Assembly: GCA_026315105.1 (NCBI GenBank)
Contig: CM048744.1
Coordinates: 971,206,221-971,270,220, forward strand
From: Locusta migratoria
Taxonomy: Eukaryota; Arthropoda; Insecta; Orthoptera; Acrididae
Length of the DNA stretch: 64,000 nt
Reading direction: 5' to 3'
In this document: positions 1-12,412 of the stretch, in pieces
How positions within the stretch are numbered: position 1 is the first letter of the stretch
Layout: every line of letters begins with the position of its first letter
The notes under the pieces: generated by a model
Databases searched by the model: none
What the model was told of the DNA's origin: nothing
Seen by the model: the letters and a program-made list of their open reading frames with translations, nothing else
Program-made: the position numbers and the translations under genes

Positions 1-2272
1 TAAACAAAGCTTCCGTAATCCAGTTTCGAGTGGACAATGGACAGGTAGAGGTGAAGTAGGACGGTTCAATCCGCTTCCCATGATGTACTGCTAAGAACAC
101 GGAGGACGTTAAGAGAATGAGTACATCGGCTAGCCAGATAGGACACATGCAGTGTTTCCTACCCAGTATTAGCCCTAAAAATTTCGTCGTACCGATGAAT
201 GGCAGAGTAACGAGGCCAAGATGTAGAGATGGTAGAAGAAACTCTTTGTATCTCCATAAATTGATGCAGACTGTTTTCTCACTGGCGCTGCAGTAGATCA
301 CAAAGTCGTCCACAAAGAGAGAGCCAAAGATGTCAGCTGGAAGAAAATCCATAATTGGGTTGATTGCTATGGCGAAAAGTGCCACGCTCAACACAGATCC
401 TTGTGGCACCACATTCTCCTGGCGAAAGGTGTCTGACAAAACAGAGCCCACTCATACCCTGAATCTTCGATCCATTAAAAATGCTTGAATAAAAAACCCC
501 ATGTATGGAGCGTGCGTAGAATGTCCACCCTCCAACAGGTGTCATAAGCCTTCTCCAAATCAAAGAACAGAGGCACCATCTGGCACTTACGGAAAACGTT
601 ATTCATAATATAGATCGACAAGGTAACGAGGTCGTCGATAGCAGATGAATGCTTACGAAATCCACATTGGACTTTGGTGAGGAGATGGCGAGATTTGAGT
701 AGCCAAATCAACCGAGCATTAACCATGTGTTACAGCACCTTGCAAATGCAGCTGGTGAGAGAAATTGGGCGATAACTGGAAGATGTTTGTCCTTCGCTGG
801 TTTTGGTATGGGAACAACAATTGCTTCAAGCCAGTGTGTGGGAACCTGACCTTAAGACCATATGCGATTGTAGGTGCGGAGGAGAAAACATTCATCCACA
901 AGAGAAAGGTTCTTCAGCATCTAAATCACATCAAGCCCCAGAGCAGAAGATCGGGATGAGGCGAGAGCACGTTCGAGCTCCTGCATGGTAAAGGTGGCAT
1001 TGCAACTTTCACGATTGAGATATTGGAAGGAAGGTGGTTGTGCCTCTTCTGTCTGTTTTCGAGGGAGGAAGGCAGAGTGATAATTTGCGGAGCTCGAGAC
1101 CTCCGCAAAAGATTGGTCTAAAGCTGGGTCCATGAAGACTTCATTTGCTACGGTCAAACCAAGAATTGGGAAATGGACCTTAGTGCCAGATACCCGGCAC
1201 AGCCCCCCCCCCCTCCCAGACAACCGAAGAAGGAGTAAATCTGTTAAACGAACTAGTGAAAGCAATCCAGCAAGCCTGTTTGCTTTCCTTGATGACTCGA
1301 GGGCATTGCGCTCGTAGACGTTTGTAATTGATACAGTTCGCCATCTTTGGGTGGCATGGGAAGGTGCGTAGAGCACATCGCTGGACTCTAATAGTGTTGA
1401 TACACGCCACAGTCCACCAGGGGTCTGGGACTCAACGTGGAGAAGAGGAAGAATGTGGAATGGAATATTCGGCAGCGTTGACAATGACTTCCATGAGGAA
1501 TTCGATCTGACTGTCACAGCTGGGGAAGTTCCAATTGTGGAAAACTGCCATGGAGGAAAAAAGTCTCCAGTCAGCTTTTGAGATTTTCCAACTTGTGGAA
1601 CCCGGAGTTAAGGTATGATGAAGTAGATGAATTATACAGGGGAAATGGTCGCTCGAGTACACATCAGAGAGAGCATACCACTCAAACCGACACGCAAGTT
1701 GAGCAGTTCATATTGAAAGGTCCAACTGAGTATAGGTATGCTTTGTGTCTGAAAGGTTGGTGCACCTGTGTTTAGGCAGACAAGATTAAGATGGTTGAGA
1801 AGGTCCGCTAAAAGGGAGAGTCTCTGGCAAGAGGCTGGAGAACCCCATAGGGGGTGGTGGGCATTGAAATCGCCAATAAACAAAAAGGGGGAAGGAAGGT
1901 GAGCAACAAGTTGCAGCACACCTGCCATAGTAAAGGCAGACGACGATGGGGAATAGATGTTACAAAGTGAAAAGGAAAAGGTGGGGAGAGTGATGCGGAC
2001 AGCAACTGCCTGTAGGTGAGTGTGCAGTGAAATAGGATGGTAATAGATGTCTTCTCTAATGAGCAACATAGCCCCTCCATGGACTGGAATACCTTCCACA
2101 GGGGGCAGGTCAAAGAGCACGGAGGTATATTGTGAGAAAATCTATATCATTGCGTGGGCGTAACTTCGTTCTTGGAGTACGACCACAAACGGACCATGCA
2201 ATCTAAGGAGTAGTTTTAATTCTTCTCTGTTGGAATGAATTCCACGAATACTCCATTGAAAGACATCCATAA
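1..2272 (-). pseudogene. I-clade LINE ORF2, AP endonuclease and reverse transcriptase (partial)
   Basis: ORF2 begins about 2272 with MDVFQWSIRGIHSNREELK, the usual start of an APE-type endonuclease. FIGDFNAHHPLWGS near 1840-1880 holds the conserved GDFN(A)H catalytic region. The linker region (about 921-1517) ends FTMQELERALASSRSSALG, the entry to the RT domain. The RT fingers/palm follow with FFDLEKAYDT (about 545-575) and a FVDD box near 320, an altered form of the YADD active site. At least three frame changes break the protein, and its C-terminus lies outside the window. Confidence 0.75.
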
Positions 2273-2469
2273 AGTAAGTGACAATAGAAAGAGAAGAAAA
2301 AAGCTGGAGATCACCTCGATGGCTGCAAAGGGCCTGACTTCGAGGGAGTGCTGCTACTGCTTCCCCCATCAGTAAAGGGCCGGATGAACGGTTAGCAGTA
2401 GCGCGCTCTGGCGAGACAGAGGAAGACCGGGTGGCACTACTGGCAGGTGGCATGACAGGCAAGTCGCGC

Positions 2470-3586
2470 CGTGGCAGAGGAGAGGAACTCTTTTTCTGTG
2501 TGCCTTCTTAGTTGAATGACGATGTGATGCGTGCGGGTGTCATTTGTGCAGGCTCAGATCTTCCTAAGTCTTCACAGACAGGCTCTTTCTTGGAATTCGG
2601 TTTAGACACCCGTCATTTGTGAGGAGCTGCTGATGACTGTTTTTTGGTGAAGAGGAAGAGTGTGGGGAGGTTGAACGGGCAATCTTCGGGCTGGCCGATT
2701 TGACAACTGTGTCGTCCTTAGTAGGACGAGAGGCAAGGACTGCACTGTATTTACCCACTAGGAGCTCAGCGGGCTTTCGACCGGCTGGTATCTTCTGCGC
2801 AGTAGAGGTTGACACTTTTTCCCGTACTCTGATTTCTTGGATTACTCGCTCCTCCTTGTAAACAGGGCAGTCCCTGGAAGAAGAAGCATGGGCGCCCGTG
2901 CAATTGATGCAGCGAGGGGATGGAGGTAGACAATCACCCTCATAAGCGTCTGCCAGAGGTGACAAGACTGACGGGTTTGATTATACCTCTGGCATTGGTA
3001 ACAATGTGTGGGACTCGGAACAAAGGGGTGAAGTGATATTATTTCTTATCCTGCTTTGATCTTTGAAGGAAGATCCACCCTGTCAAATGTCGAAAATACA
3101 GTTTGGATTTGTATCAAATATTTATCAGCCTTTTTCATAACCCTATGGATGGCTGTGACACCCTGATCACTCAAGTAGTCCTCGATTTCTTCATCCAATA
3201 ACCCGTCGAGTGTAGACCACTCCAAGGGACGAGTTAAGTGGGCTTCCACTTTCGACAGGGAAGGTGAGCAGGAGCGAGGCTCGGGTCAGTTTTTGAGCCT
3301 GGAAGGCATTATCTGTTTCTAACAACAAACTCCCATCATGTTGTCGAGAACACATTTTTAATGGACCTGCAATGGCATTGACACCATTCTGAATAATGAA
3401 GCGATTTACCTTAGAGAAATCATGAGTAACAATCAAAATCTTCGGACCATTTTCTTTGTTTGAGAGGAATCCAACTTTCGTTTCTGGGACAAAGTCAAAA
3501 GAGAAGAGAGAGAGGTCATTGTGGAAGTGTGTGTCATAATTACCAGTGTCTCCGATGGTGCACTCCTTCGTAATGGGGACCCTCAC
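2470..3586 (-). pseudogene. I-clade LINE ORF1 (gag-like, CCHC knuckle)
   Basis: ORF1 starts near 3586 (MRVPITKECTIGDTGNYD) and shifts frame once around 3190-3250, where the second frame continues with EEIEDYLSDQGVTAIHRVM. Towards the C-terminus comes a zinc knuckle, CINCTGAHASSSRDCP (C-x2-C-x4-H-x5-C, about 2880-2910), followed by a charged EERVIQEIRV helix. This order, an RNA-binding domain then CCHC knuckles, is that of I-type LINE ORF1 proteins, which coat the element RNA. The preceding knuckles are disrupted by frame breaks (SCHLWQ remnants near 2960-3010). Not functional as it stands. Confidence 0.7.
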
Positions 3587-3960
3587 TGAGGGCTACCCCA
3601 CCTTACGTGATTGTTCACACCTCCCGAGAAACGGACAGATGGACCAATCGGCTTAGTCGGAAGGTACCAGCTCGGGTAATCACCCCTCCTTGGGCCTGGC
3701 CTTTACCAGGGGGTACATACGTGCCCTATTTGTTTACTCAGGGCAGGAAATTACGCATTACCCCATCACCTGCTATGCATGGGTATGCGTGGGTCGGCCT
3801 TCAGACATGTACAGGGAAGAAAGAAGAACAATAGAGGAGGGAAAGAGAGGGATAGAAAAGGGAGGATCTCAAACGCCGAAGTGGACATGAGATGGGTCCA
3901 AGGTAGGAAGAACAGAGCAAGAAAAAGGGAAGGACCAGTAAAAAAAAAAAAAAAAAAAAA

Positions 3961-4290
3961 ACAACAACAACTTGGAAAAGGAGATGACCTGAATTTATTC
4001 AGACACCCGTCTCCAGGCAAAGGCATGAACCGGGAGTGGGGGGGGGGGGGGTGAAGCAGCCTGGGGAAGAAGGAAGGCTACTTTGGCTCGGGGCCCCATG
4101 CGCGCCACGACACACATTCCCACTAAAGAGCTGTGGGGCCCCCTGCAGTTATTGGATTAACTTTACTTAGCACAAGTGTCATAAGGAGCCAAAGAATATC
4201 TTGTCTTGTAGGGAAAGGAAAGCTAGGTGATGGAAACTGGATTAGAAAAGAAACCTTCACTTCATCATTGATTTCATCATCTTCAAGCAC
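3961..4290. other. G-rich low-complexity spacer
   Basis: No gene. It holds a purine-rich tract with about a dozen G in a row near 4038-4051 and a GGGGCCC-type segment at 4090-4140. It is probably old transposon edge sequence. Confidence 0.4.
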
Positions 4291-5960
4291 ATAGGCCAGC
4301 GGTACTCGACCTGTGGCCCGCCGAGCTTTTTTGAGTGCCCTGGCAAGCTAGTTGTCCAGTATTCAAAATTTTGCAATTAAAATCTCTAATGAGGGGCTGA
4401 TAACAATGGGCGAGATGCATACAGCGACATCCACGAAGCCAGTGACCCGAACTTATGCAGCGCGTTCTCCACAATGCATGTCGTTTGTTGTGCAGCAAGA
4501 CCCTCTGACTGAAGTGTTTGCACGCACTGTACTGCCCCGATGCTTTCTCGTCCTGAATCCTATCAAGTGTGGCACTGTTAATCTCTATTGCGAGCGTTCA
4601 GCATGAGCAAAAACGGTTCTGATATAAGTGTGCCATTCTTTATGCTTACTGGGAAGATTAGCATTTGTTTGTAAAGTGTGTTGGGAAAGCACTATGCTTA
4701 ATATGCAGCTCAACCGTAAATATCAAAGCACCGCCAGTCCACTGTCACTACGAAAATAAACACTCTATATAACACATGAGGGACAAGGTAAAAATAAATT
4801 AATCTGTACTATGCGTGACTGTGCAGAAAGTATCAAATTGCAGCTTTTGCTTTTTAAAAGTCAGCATCAACAAACAAATTTGGACTCTTTCACTAAAATC
4901 CTTGAATTTAGACACCACAGAAAGAAATTGAATATGGTTAAAAAAAAAAAAAAAAAGTAAAACCTTCACTCAGAATTTTTATGGCGCGTTTTTCGGTCCT
5001 CCACAGGATGGCCTAACAAGAGTCTGATTTGAGTTGTGAGAAACTGCTATTACCATTACACTGGAGATTCGATTCCATTGTATAAAGACAGTATCTGTAA
5101 AACTGTTATAGTCGAAAACTTAAACAGCGCATTAAGTACTGTTGTTTTTCTGTAACATGTTTGATGTTCAGAGTTCCTGTGGTATGGTTGCACCAGTGTC
5201 ACCTAAATGATACTGCGTTAAGTCCCTTGCCGCTGATGGCGAAACTTCAGTCTGGTGGGCGGGGACTAAGCGGATAATTTTGGCAGGGTTTAAGCTCAAG
5301 TGTAGACAAGTCAATGTGTTGTTTTGCTTGTGACATGCAGGTGCTGTGAGAGTAAAAACTGAAAAGTGAGACAATAATTATTCACTATGACAGGAGCGGC
5401 TTCTAAAAATAAACGAAAACTATATTTTGAAAGAAGGCTGTTTTCAAGATCAGTGGGAAGTTGACTATTTTGTAGTGCCAAATAAACATGGATCTGCAAC
5501 TTGTTGAATTTTCCAAGAAAGTGTCGTATTAAAGAAATGTAATATTGATCGCCATTTCACAACAAAACACTGATTGTTTAGTGATACCTTTCCTCGGGGA
5601 TCTACCGTAAGACGTGAGAAACTTGCAGCTTTAAAAATTTCTTTGGTGCAACAACAAAACATTACGTCGGCAGTGATGTCACAAGATGCAGCGGCAACAA
5701 AGACATCATATGAAATTTTTTATACACTTGGTAAGCATGTGAAACCATTTACTGATACAGAAATTGTAAAGGAGGTTTTTGTAACTGCTTTCAATATCCT
5801 ATCTTATAAATTCACCAACAAAAATCAAATATCTGGAGAAATTAAAAAGCCCTAGCTCTCAGATTCAACCTGTATTAGACATAATGAAGATATAGCAAAC
5901 TATATTTGTGATTGCATAGCTCAAAATAAAAAACAACTGCAAGTACTTTAGCTGAGTTCT
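4290..5960 (+). mobile_element. hAT-superfamily transposon relic
   Basis: A hAT-like end, CCAGCGGTACTCGACCTG, with CTGTGGCCCGCC, sits at 4297-4325. A decayed transposase N-terminus follows at about 5395-5950. No matching right end was found, so the right border is arbitrary. Confidence 0.55.
5395..5950 (+). pseudogene. hAT transposase N-terminus (BED finger and following region)
   Basis: Read across several stops, the segment gives KRKLYFERR, then a degraded BED-type zinc finger (CNIDRHF...KH, about 5540-5570). Next is an intact 93-codon stretch from 5574 with LAALKISLVQQQNI, TSYEIFYTLGKHVKPFTD and EIVKEVFVTAF, then SDSTCIRHNEDIANYI near 5860-5900. These are the hallmarks of the ZBED/GTF2IRD2-like branch of hAT transposases (LVxQQN, LAKxxKPFxDGExIKE, LSxxTVxRRxxDIA). 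The catalytic DDE part and the C-terminal dimerisation domain are missing. Domesticated copies of this family exist, but the stops here argue for a relic. Confidence 0.7.
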
Positions 5961-7720
5961 TGATTCCAGTACTGACATTTCAGCTACATTACAGTGTTCA
6001 CTTTTGGTTAGATGCTGTACTGAAGACAACTCAGTTCAAGACAATAGTTGGGCCTTGGTGGGAATCCCAGATGGTGAACTTTGAGGAATATAGTCGACGG
6101 GCGGTACTTTCACAGCATGGTACTAGTGAGGATTTTGGGCGGACAAGAGATGCGCCCCGGATAGACAAGGTGTTGAGGCGACTGCTGGCCCAAAGTTTAT
6201 ATACATTAACTCAATATTTTATCTTTATCCCAAAGTCTTAAGTTCTTTCCAGCACTAAGATCACAGGGTGCATTAATAGATATTGATTTCTTTCTTAAAT
6301 CGTTTCATTTCTTTTATATCAGGTAGGGTAATATGTGTTACTTAATTTATTCTATTTCAGTGGTAGAAAAACACAAATATAAATTCAGAGACTGAAGGCA
6401 AGATTTCATAGCTGCCCTATATAGATCAAAGTTAACTTTTTTAGTAAGGGGTTAATTATAGAATGTAACTGCTTGGAAATGGCTGTCGGAAGGTTGCCAC
6501 TCAAAACATTTTAAGTTTTAAATATCTTTCTTTGAAATTAATTATGATTTGTCTAAAGAACAAGTGCACAAATTCTCAAAAAGTAATATTTCAAAAAGCA
6601 ATGTACTCTTCTATTAACAATTACGTATTAAAATAGATTTTTATGATACAAAAATGGGTGGAACTTTTTGCAGTGTTATTTTGTCCTGCGATAATGTTGT
6701 GGCCCACTTGAAACAAAACTCTCGAGAATTTGTCCGGAGGAGGAATAAGGTTGAGTATGGCTGACATAGGCCAACCACCCACTGTTGTCATAGACGATAG
6801 TCACATACCCATAATTTCAGCTAAATTTAAATGATCCTGAATTAATGCAATAATTTCAATTTTGAACTTAGTGAATTCTAAGAAAACTTTTACTTTCAAT
6901 TTTCTGTTACTGGAAGGGATAGGAATGAATGTAAGGGGTTTCTGAGTGCCTTGTTTGGTCACATTTTTTTCTAGGTGATTTTCCAAGTACTTCTATTGTG
7001 CAACATAAACAAAATTTTCTGTTCCACGAGGACTTTTATTGTCTGGCAATAAAGTCATGCCTGATTAATGCAGATTAGATTAGATTGCTACTTATTCCAC
7101 TGCTCAAGAATATGACACTTCATAATTATGTGGAACATGTCAGATTAATAAAAGGTGTCTTTACAAGATATTACATGACACACGTTGGATGAACAATTCA
7201 ATGAAATCTGAAGTTGATTTTTTTTTTCAATGCCTTTTTCTTCCAATATATTTTTCAAGTATTCTGAACCTGTATAGGTAAAATATTCCCCAATATAATA
7301 CTTAATTGAGGCAGGGTTGTATTGTGCTTTAACAATACTGTGTTTGTACGTATATTGTTAACCATTGGCCACTGAACCAATTTTTGTTTTTTCTAATGTA
7401 AGTTTTACATTTTGATGGTTTGTGCAGAGACATACTAAGTGGGTACTACTAGAACGTGCCAGGACACAGTTTTTCGGTCTTAGTTCTGTGAACATTGAAA
7501 ATCCTATTTTTAATGTAGAATTTTTGTCTTAAAAATAATGCTTCCATTAAAATGCATAAAACTAGTCTTTTTGGCAGTGTGACTTTTCACCAGTTCCAGA
7601 CTTAACAGAAACAATCTTTTTTACTAGTTAAAACTCCGCTGATTTCATCACTCTTGTAGAAATAACACACTGCTGTTAGCGGCAGGCTCTCACCAGGTTT
7701 TTTGTGAGGGGCCCCTCTAA
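5960..7720. other. AT-rich sequence without recognised genes
   Basis: Only short ORFs with no recognisable domain are present on either strand. It lies 3' of GGNBP2 and between two transposon relics, so it is probably intergenic. Confidence 0.5.
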
Positions 7721-8600
7721 TATACAGCGTGGCACAGGGAAACGGGAAATTTTGAAACAACGTCATTTCCATGAATAAATTCATAAAACTAGTAATTTAT
7801 TAACGAAAGTGAATGTATTCAGTATGTCTTTCCAATCAAAATGTCCAAAAGTGTCTCTCTACTTTTTAAAGATAACAGCGGAAAGATGTACTCCCATTCG
7901 GCATTCACACTCTAACAGCCTGTTATGAAAACTCTGGAATGTGCGGTGTAGCAAATCTTGGGGAATGGCAGTGATTTCGTTTTCAATGTTCTCCTTCAGT
8001 TCATGGATTGTTGCAGGACGTGTACGGTACACCTTCCCAATAAGATATCCCCACAGGAAGAAGTCGCACACACTAAGATAAGGGATCTCGCAGGCCATGC
8101 AATGTCACCGTTATGTGAAATAATGTGTCTTCCAAACAATTGACGAACGCCATCGATTGTCGAGCAGTGTGTGACGTGGCTCCGTCCTTCTGAAACCACA
8201 TGTTTTCAACGTTAAGATTAAGCTTGTACAGTCTTGGTGAAGAATGTTTGAAGCATTTAAACATATCGAGCAGATGTAACTGTCACTGCACTACCATCCT
8301 CACGTTCAAAAAAATAAGGGCTGATAACACCATGACACGATACAGCACACCATATTGTGACCTTGGCATTATGTAGTGGTCGCTGGTTCAACTCACAAGG
8401 ATTGTCCTGTGCCCAATAACGAAAATTCTGTTTGTTCACGAATCCGTTCAGGTGGAAACGAGCTTCGTCCGATATCCATAAGTTACCAAGGAAATTCGTG
8501 TCCTCGTTGATTTTAGCCAATATCTGGCTACTAAACTCCACACGTGATGCTGGGTCTCGTTCATGTAAGTGTTGCAAAATCTGCAACTTATAGGGATGGA

Positions 8601-9984
8601 CCACCCCCATGAACCACAGACATTGCCGAAGTGGGGTGGCTTGCGTGCCTCAACGATGCAGATAGCCGTACCGTAGGTGCAACCACAGCGGAGGGGTATC
8701 TGTGGAGAGGGCAGACGAACGTGTGGTTCCTGAAGAGGGGCAGCAAGCAGCCTTTTCAGTAGTTACAGGGGCAACAGTCTGGATGATTAACTGAGCTGGC
8801 CTTGTAACATCAGCTAATGTGGCTTTGCCATGCAGTTACTGCGAACGGCTGAAAGCAAGGGGAAACTACAGCAGTTACTTTTCCCGAGGACATGCAGGCA
8901 AACCTACATTTTTAGCTTTTGTAGATTTGGAGAAAGCATTTGACAATGTTGACTGGAATACACTCTTTCAAATTCTGAAGTCAGCAGGGGTATAATACAG
9001 GGAAAGGAGAGTTATTTACAACTTGTACAAAAACCAGACCGCAGTTATTAGACTCGAAGGGCATGAAAGGGAAGCATCTGTTGGGAAGGGAGTAAGACAG
9101 GGTTGTAGCCTTCAATTTGTACATCGAGCAGGCGGTGAAGGAAAGCAAGGAAAAATTTGGAATAGGGATTAAAGTTCAGGGGGAAGAAATAAAAACATTG
9201 CGTTTTGCTGATGACATTGTAATTCTGTCAGACAGCAAAGGACCTGGAAGAGCAGTTGAATGGAATGGACAGTGTGTTGAAGAGAGCATATAAAATGAAC
9301 ATGAACAAGAGCAAAACAAAAATAATGGAATGCGGTCTTAGAAAATCAGGCGATGCTGAAGGAATTAGATTAGGTAACGAAACAATGAAGGTGGTAGATG
9401 AGTTTTGTTACTTGGGTAGTAAAATAACATGGGATGGTCGCAGTGCAGAGGATATAAAATGCAGAATGGCAATGGGAAGAAAAGCATTTTTGAAAAAGAG
9501 AAATTTGCTAACATCGAATATTAATTTAAGTGTAAGGAAGTCTTTTCTGAAGACATTTGTATGGAGCGTTGCCTTGTACAGGAGTGAAACATGGATGATA
9601 AGCAGTGCGGACAGAAAGAGGATAGACGCTTTTGAAATGTGGTGCTACAGAAGAATGCTGAAGATTAGGTGGGTGGATCGCGTAACTAATGAGGAGGTAA
9701 TGAACAGAATTGGGGAGAAAAGAAATTTCTGGCATACCCTGACTAAAAGAAGGGTTCGCTTGGTAGGACACATTCTTCGACATTGAGGAATCGTAAGTTT
9801 AGCATTGGAGGGAAGTGTGTGGGGTAAAAATCGCAGAGACCAAGAGACGCGTATAGTAAGCAGATTCAAGTGGATGTGGGTTGTTCTTACGAGGAGATGA
9901 AAAGGCTTGCTCAGGATAGAGTAGGGTGGAGAGCTGCATCAAACCAGTCTCCTGACTGAAGACCATAACAACAACAACAACAAC
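8601..9984 (+). mobile_element. RTE-type LINE, internally deleted copy (copy 1)
   Basis: It is flanked by a perfect 11-bp duplication, ATAGGGATGGA, at 8590-8600 and 9985-9995. It starts like the second copy at 32885 (CCCCATGAACCACAGACATT), but after about 300 bp of 5' leader it jumps to the RT domain near 8900. The 3' end is a short (ACA)n tail, usual for this family. Confidence 0.88.
8910..9785 (+). pseudogene. RTE-type LINE reverse transcriptase, C-terminal half
   Basis: The sequence opens FVDLEKAFDNVDWNTLFQIL, then KNQTAVIRLEGHEREA, GKGVRQGCSL and, after a frame change, LRFADDIVILSDS with an intact FADD active site near 9200. A continuous 176-codon stretch from 9256 carries the thumb and C-terminus: VVDEFCYLGSKITWDGR, MAMGRKAFLKKRNLL, RSETWMISSADRKRID, AFEMWCYRRMLKI and RRVRLVGHILRH. 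These are standard RTE/BovB-like landmarks. The endonuclease is absent because of the internal deletion, and stops break the RT, so the copy is inactive. Confidence 0.82.
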
Positions 9985-11594
9985 ATAGGGATGGAAGTTT
10001 AATTCGTGCAGTATTCTCTGTAAGCTTTGTCGCTTAATCCCTAACGAAGATGCATGCTGTCGAACGGAGCGGTGAGGACTTCTCTCGATTACAGCTCTAG
10101 CAGCTGCAATGTTCTCTGGGGTACATATCATTGGAATGCCACCTGGAGGTTTCTTTTTCAAGGAAGATCCCGTTTCTTCAAAATCACGCACCCGTGTTGT
10201 AATTGCATGCGCGGATGGGACACGTCCAAGCTGGTAATACTGCTGAAATGTCCTCTGCGCTGCAGTCGCACTATCACCATTTTTGTAAAACGCTCTCACA
10301 GCTATTGCTCATTCCGCACCAGTCCAATTCTCCGTGATTACTAAATGGCAATGTGTTCACATCAATTGTGTAAAGTTTCGAACATCTGCTGGCGCTACAG
10401 TGCTGCCAACTGTAACGTTCAAAATTTCCCGTTACCCTGTGCCACCCTGTACCTTTATCCCCAAGTATTTTCTTCGATTGCCTGTCCATGTAATTGGAGC
10501 ATTAAATTATTGCATTATTTTTCTTACACTCCATGAATCAGGCAAACATGTTAATACCATAATCATTTTGTCCCTCGAAGTGCAGTGTGAGAAGTTGTCT
10601 TTTAGATTTTTCGTAAAAGAATCTTCAAGGGTTTCATGAGCTTAATCAATAAAGTAAAAAGTGTACACTTAAATCAAAGGATGGTTCACCCAGTTCATGA
10701 AGATAACCATTAAGTCTCTAAACAACATCTGACAGAGTTGAAAGTGGATCATTTTCAAGATCAGAAGTGTTTAAAATTTCAGGCTCTAGGCTTACTGTAG
10801 CACTGGCTTGATTTGCTTCTTTGTTGTTCTCTGAAGTAGATAACTGTTTTCTGCAAGTCATATACTTCAGCATCATAATGCACTACAAAATGTTCAACCA
10901 TCCATTGTGCTACTAAATGGTTTGTTTAATTCTATGGTTTTTTAAAAGGCTTGAAACGATGAAATATTTTATGCCTTGTGTTTTCCATTACTGCACAAGC
11001 ACTTATTCAACTCACACTACCACTTTACTCACATAATAATACATAATCTTGTTACATCATCAATTACAGTCCAGCAATTGCAGTATCACATTGTTTACTA
11101 TACTCATGTCAAAGTACAATGTGACATTACCTCAATTAGTCGTCATTAAAGAGAAAATTCTAATGTTAGCATATTGTTGAATGCATTTTATGTATGAACA
11201 CATTATGATCCAATTATGAAATTTATACTATCAATTAACCACTACACAACGACTATTTGAGTCTTTTCTCGAAATTTTAAAAGTGGCCCCTTTTGAGAAG
11301 TTTAAAATTATATTTTTGCTTTTGAAATAGGTATTTTTGTGACTATTGTAGTATAACATTTTTTGGAAAGGGCTTGAAAAATGCTGCAATATGACACCTC
11401 TCTCATTTTTCTAACTTGATTCTTAGAGTCTCTACAGCAGTTTAAGCAAGGCATAATTTTGAAACCATTTGAAGAGTTCTAATTAGATATTTTTCTTCCT
11501 CTATGAGAGGGGTACCAGTATACCTAATTTCATTGAAATCTGAGATGGTGAGGTAAAAATTTTTATGTGAACTGTGCTGAGTTGACATGGAATG

Positions 11595-11735
11595 TCTCAA
11601 ATGTAAATATGTTGAGACAAAAATGGGGATGAATTAACATTGTTGACATAGATAATTTGACGGGGCTGACAAAAAATGGTGGGAAAACGTAAAACCCGGG
11701 AACATAAAAGTGGGATTAAACTGTATAACAATACA
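11595..11735 (+). repeat. Partial copy of the TIR element found at 53473-54620
   Basis: It shares a long run of matches with 54490-54622: ACAAAAATGGGG, then GACGGGGCTGAC, AAAAAATGGTG and the terminal AAACTGTAT. Only the right end of the element is present. Confidence 0.6.
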
Positions 11736-12344
11736 TGATGCAGTAAAAATATAAAAGGAACATTATGAGAAAACATACCTTTAACATGACACAGAAGAGA
11801 CCAGGATGTAAATGAACAGCAGAGTAAAAGAAACAACACAGTGAGCACACGAAGAAAATTTGGGCTCAAGAGAAGACAGAAACAATCTCTTTAAATGAGA
11901 AATAGTAATAATAACAGAAACACTCTTCTATTAGAAGAAGTACAGTAATTGTAGTACACTGTAAAATATTTGTAGCACACTGTAATAACAAAAATGAAAA
12001 AAAAAAAAAATATATACATTGATAAAAATGTCATGCATTTAAAATTAAAATGTTACATGCAAATGAATGAAATAAACTGCATAGGTTTATAATTTATAAA
12101 CAACAGTGTTCTTACATTTGCAAGTAACACCAAAGAATTTCAAACATATTTATTTAATCACAATACATAAAAGACTGTGTGTTTTTATTTTCTATAGTTA
12201 AGCAACCAGTTAGTCTTTTCCTGGAATGACCTCAAGTGGGAAAATATCCACAGGCAAGAAAAAAGCTATACACATGGAATTTAACCATTAGCTGATAGTG
12301 GGCACTGAAAAAACTCAATGGGAACAGTTGGACATCTGTGTACT

Positions 12345-12412
12345 GCCAGAATTCCAATTTGGGTCTCCTGATTACTAGACAGTCTCACTGACCATTACGC
12401 CACTGGACACAC
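12345..12412 (-). repeat. Degenerate tRNA-like SINE head
   Basis: On the minus strand it reads CCAGTGGCGTAATGGTCAGT, then a GGAGACCC segment and a damaged B box. This is the layout of insect tRNA-derived SINEs, but the B box differs at several positions. It is not a tRNA gene. Confidence 0.35.

Larger units (their letters stand above)
1..3960 (-). mobile_element. I-clade non-LTR retrotransposon, degenerate, 3' end beyond window
   Basis: Reading right to left there is a 5' leader (about 3960-3590), a gag-like ORF1, then ORF2 with endonuclease and reverse transcriptase that runs off position 1. The RT pieces include QCGFRKHSSAIDDL, FFDLEKAYDTCWR and FVDDFVIYCSAS, the wording typical of the I/ingi-type clade. 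Several frameshifts and a run of C near 1203-1215 show it is dead. An A20 run at about 3941-3961 lies at the outer edge. Confidence 0.8.
7859..10340 (-). pseudogene. mariner-like transposase, interrupted
   Basis: From the right: ENWTGAE then an in-frame stop, AIAVRAFYKNGDSATAAQR, a helix-turn-helix region ending GIKRQSLQRILHELNFHPY near 9990. Then comes the 1.4-kb LINE insertion, and the protein resumes at 8594 with KLQILQHLHERD. The catalytic part follows: SDEARFHLNGFVNKQN (first Asp), FQKDGATSHTARQS (second Asp) and, in another frame, LSVCDFFLWGYLIGKVY (third Asp region), ending near 7859. The family cuts and pastes DNA at TA sites through a DDD/E triad. One nonsense codon, at least two frameshifts and the LINE inactivate this copy. 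Confidence 0.85.
7723..10451 (-). mobile_element. mariner-like DNA transposon with 34-bp TIRs, split by an RTE LINE
   Basis: The left end TACAGCGTGGCACAGGGAAA (7723) and the right end, read on the minus strand, TACAGGGTGGCACAGGGTAA (10451) continue as 34-bp inverted repeats with two mismatches. A TA precedes the left end. Without the nested LINE and one target copy the element is about 1.33 kb, the normal mariner size. Confidence 0.88.
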
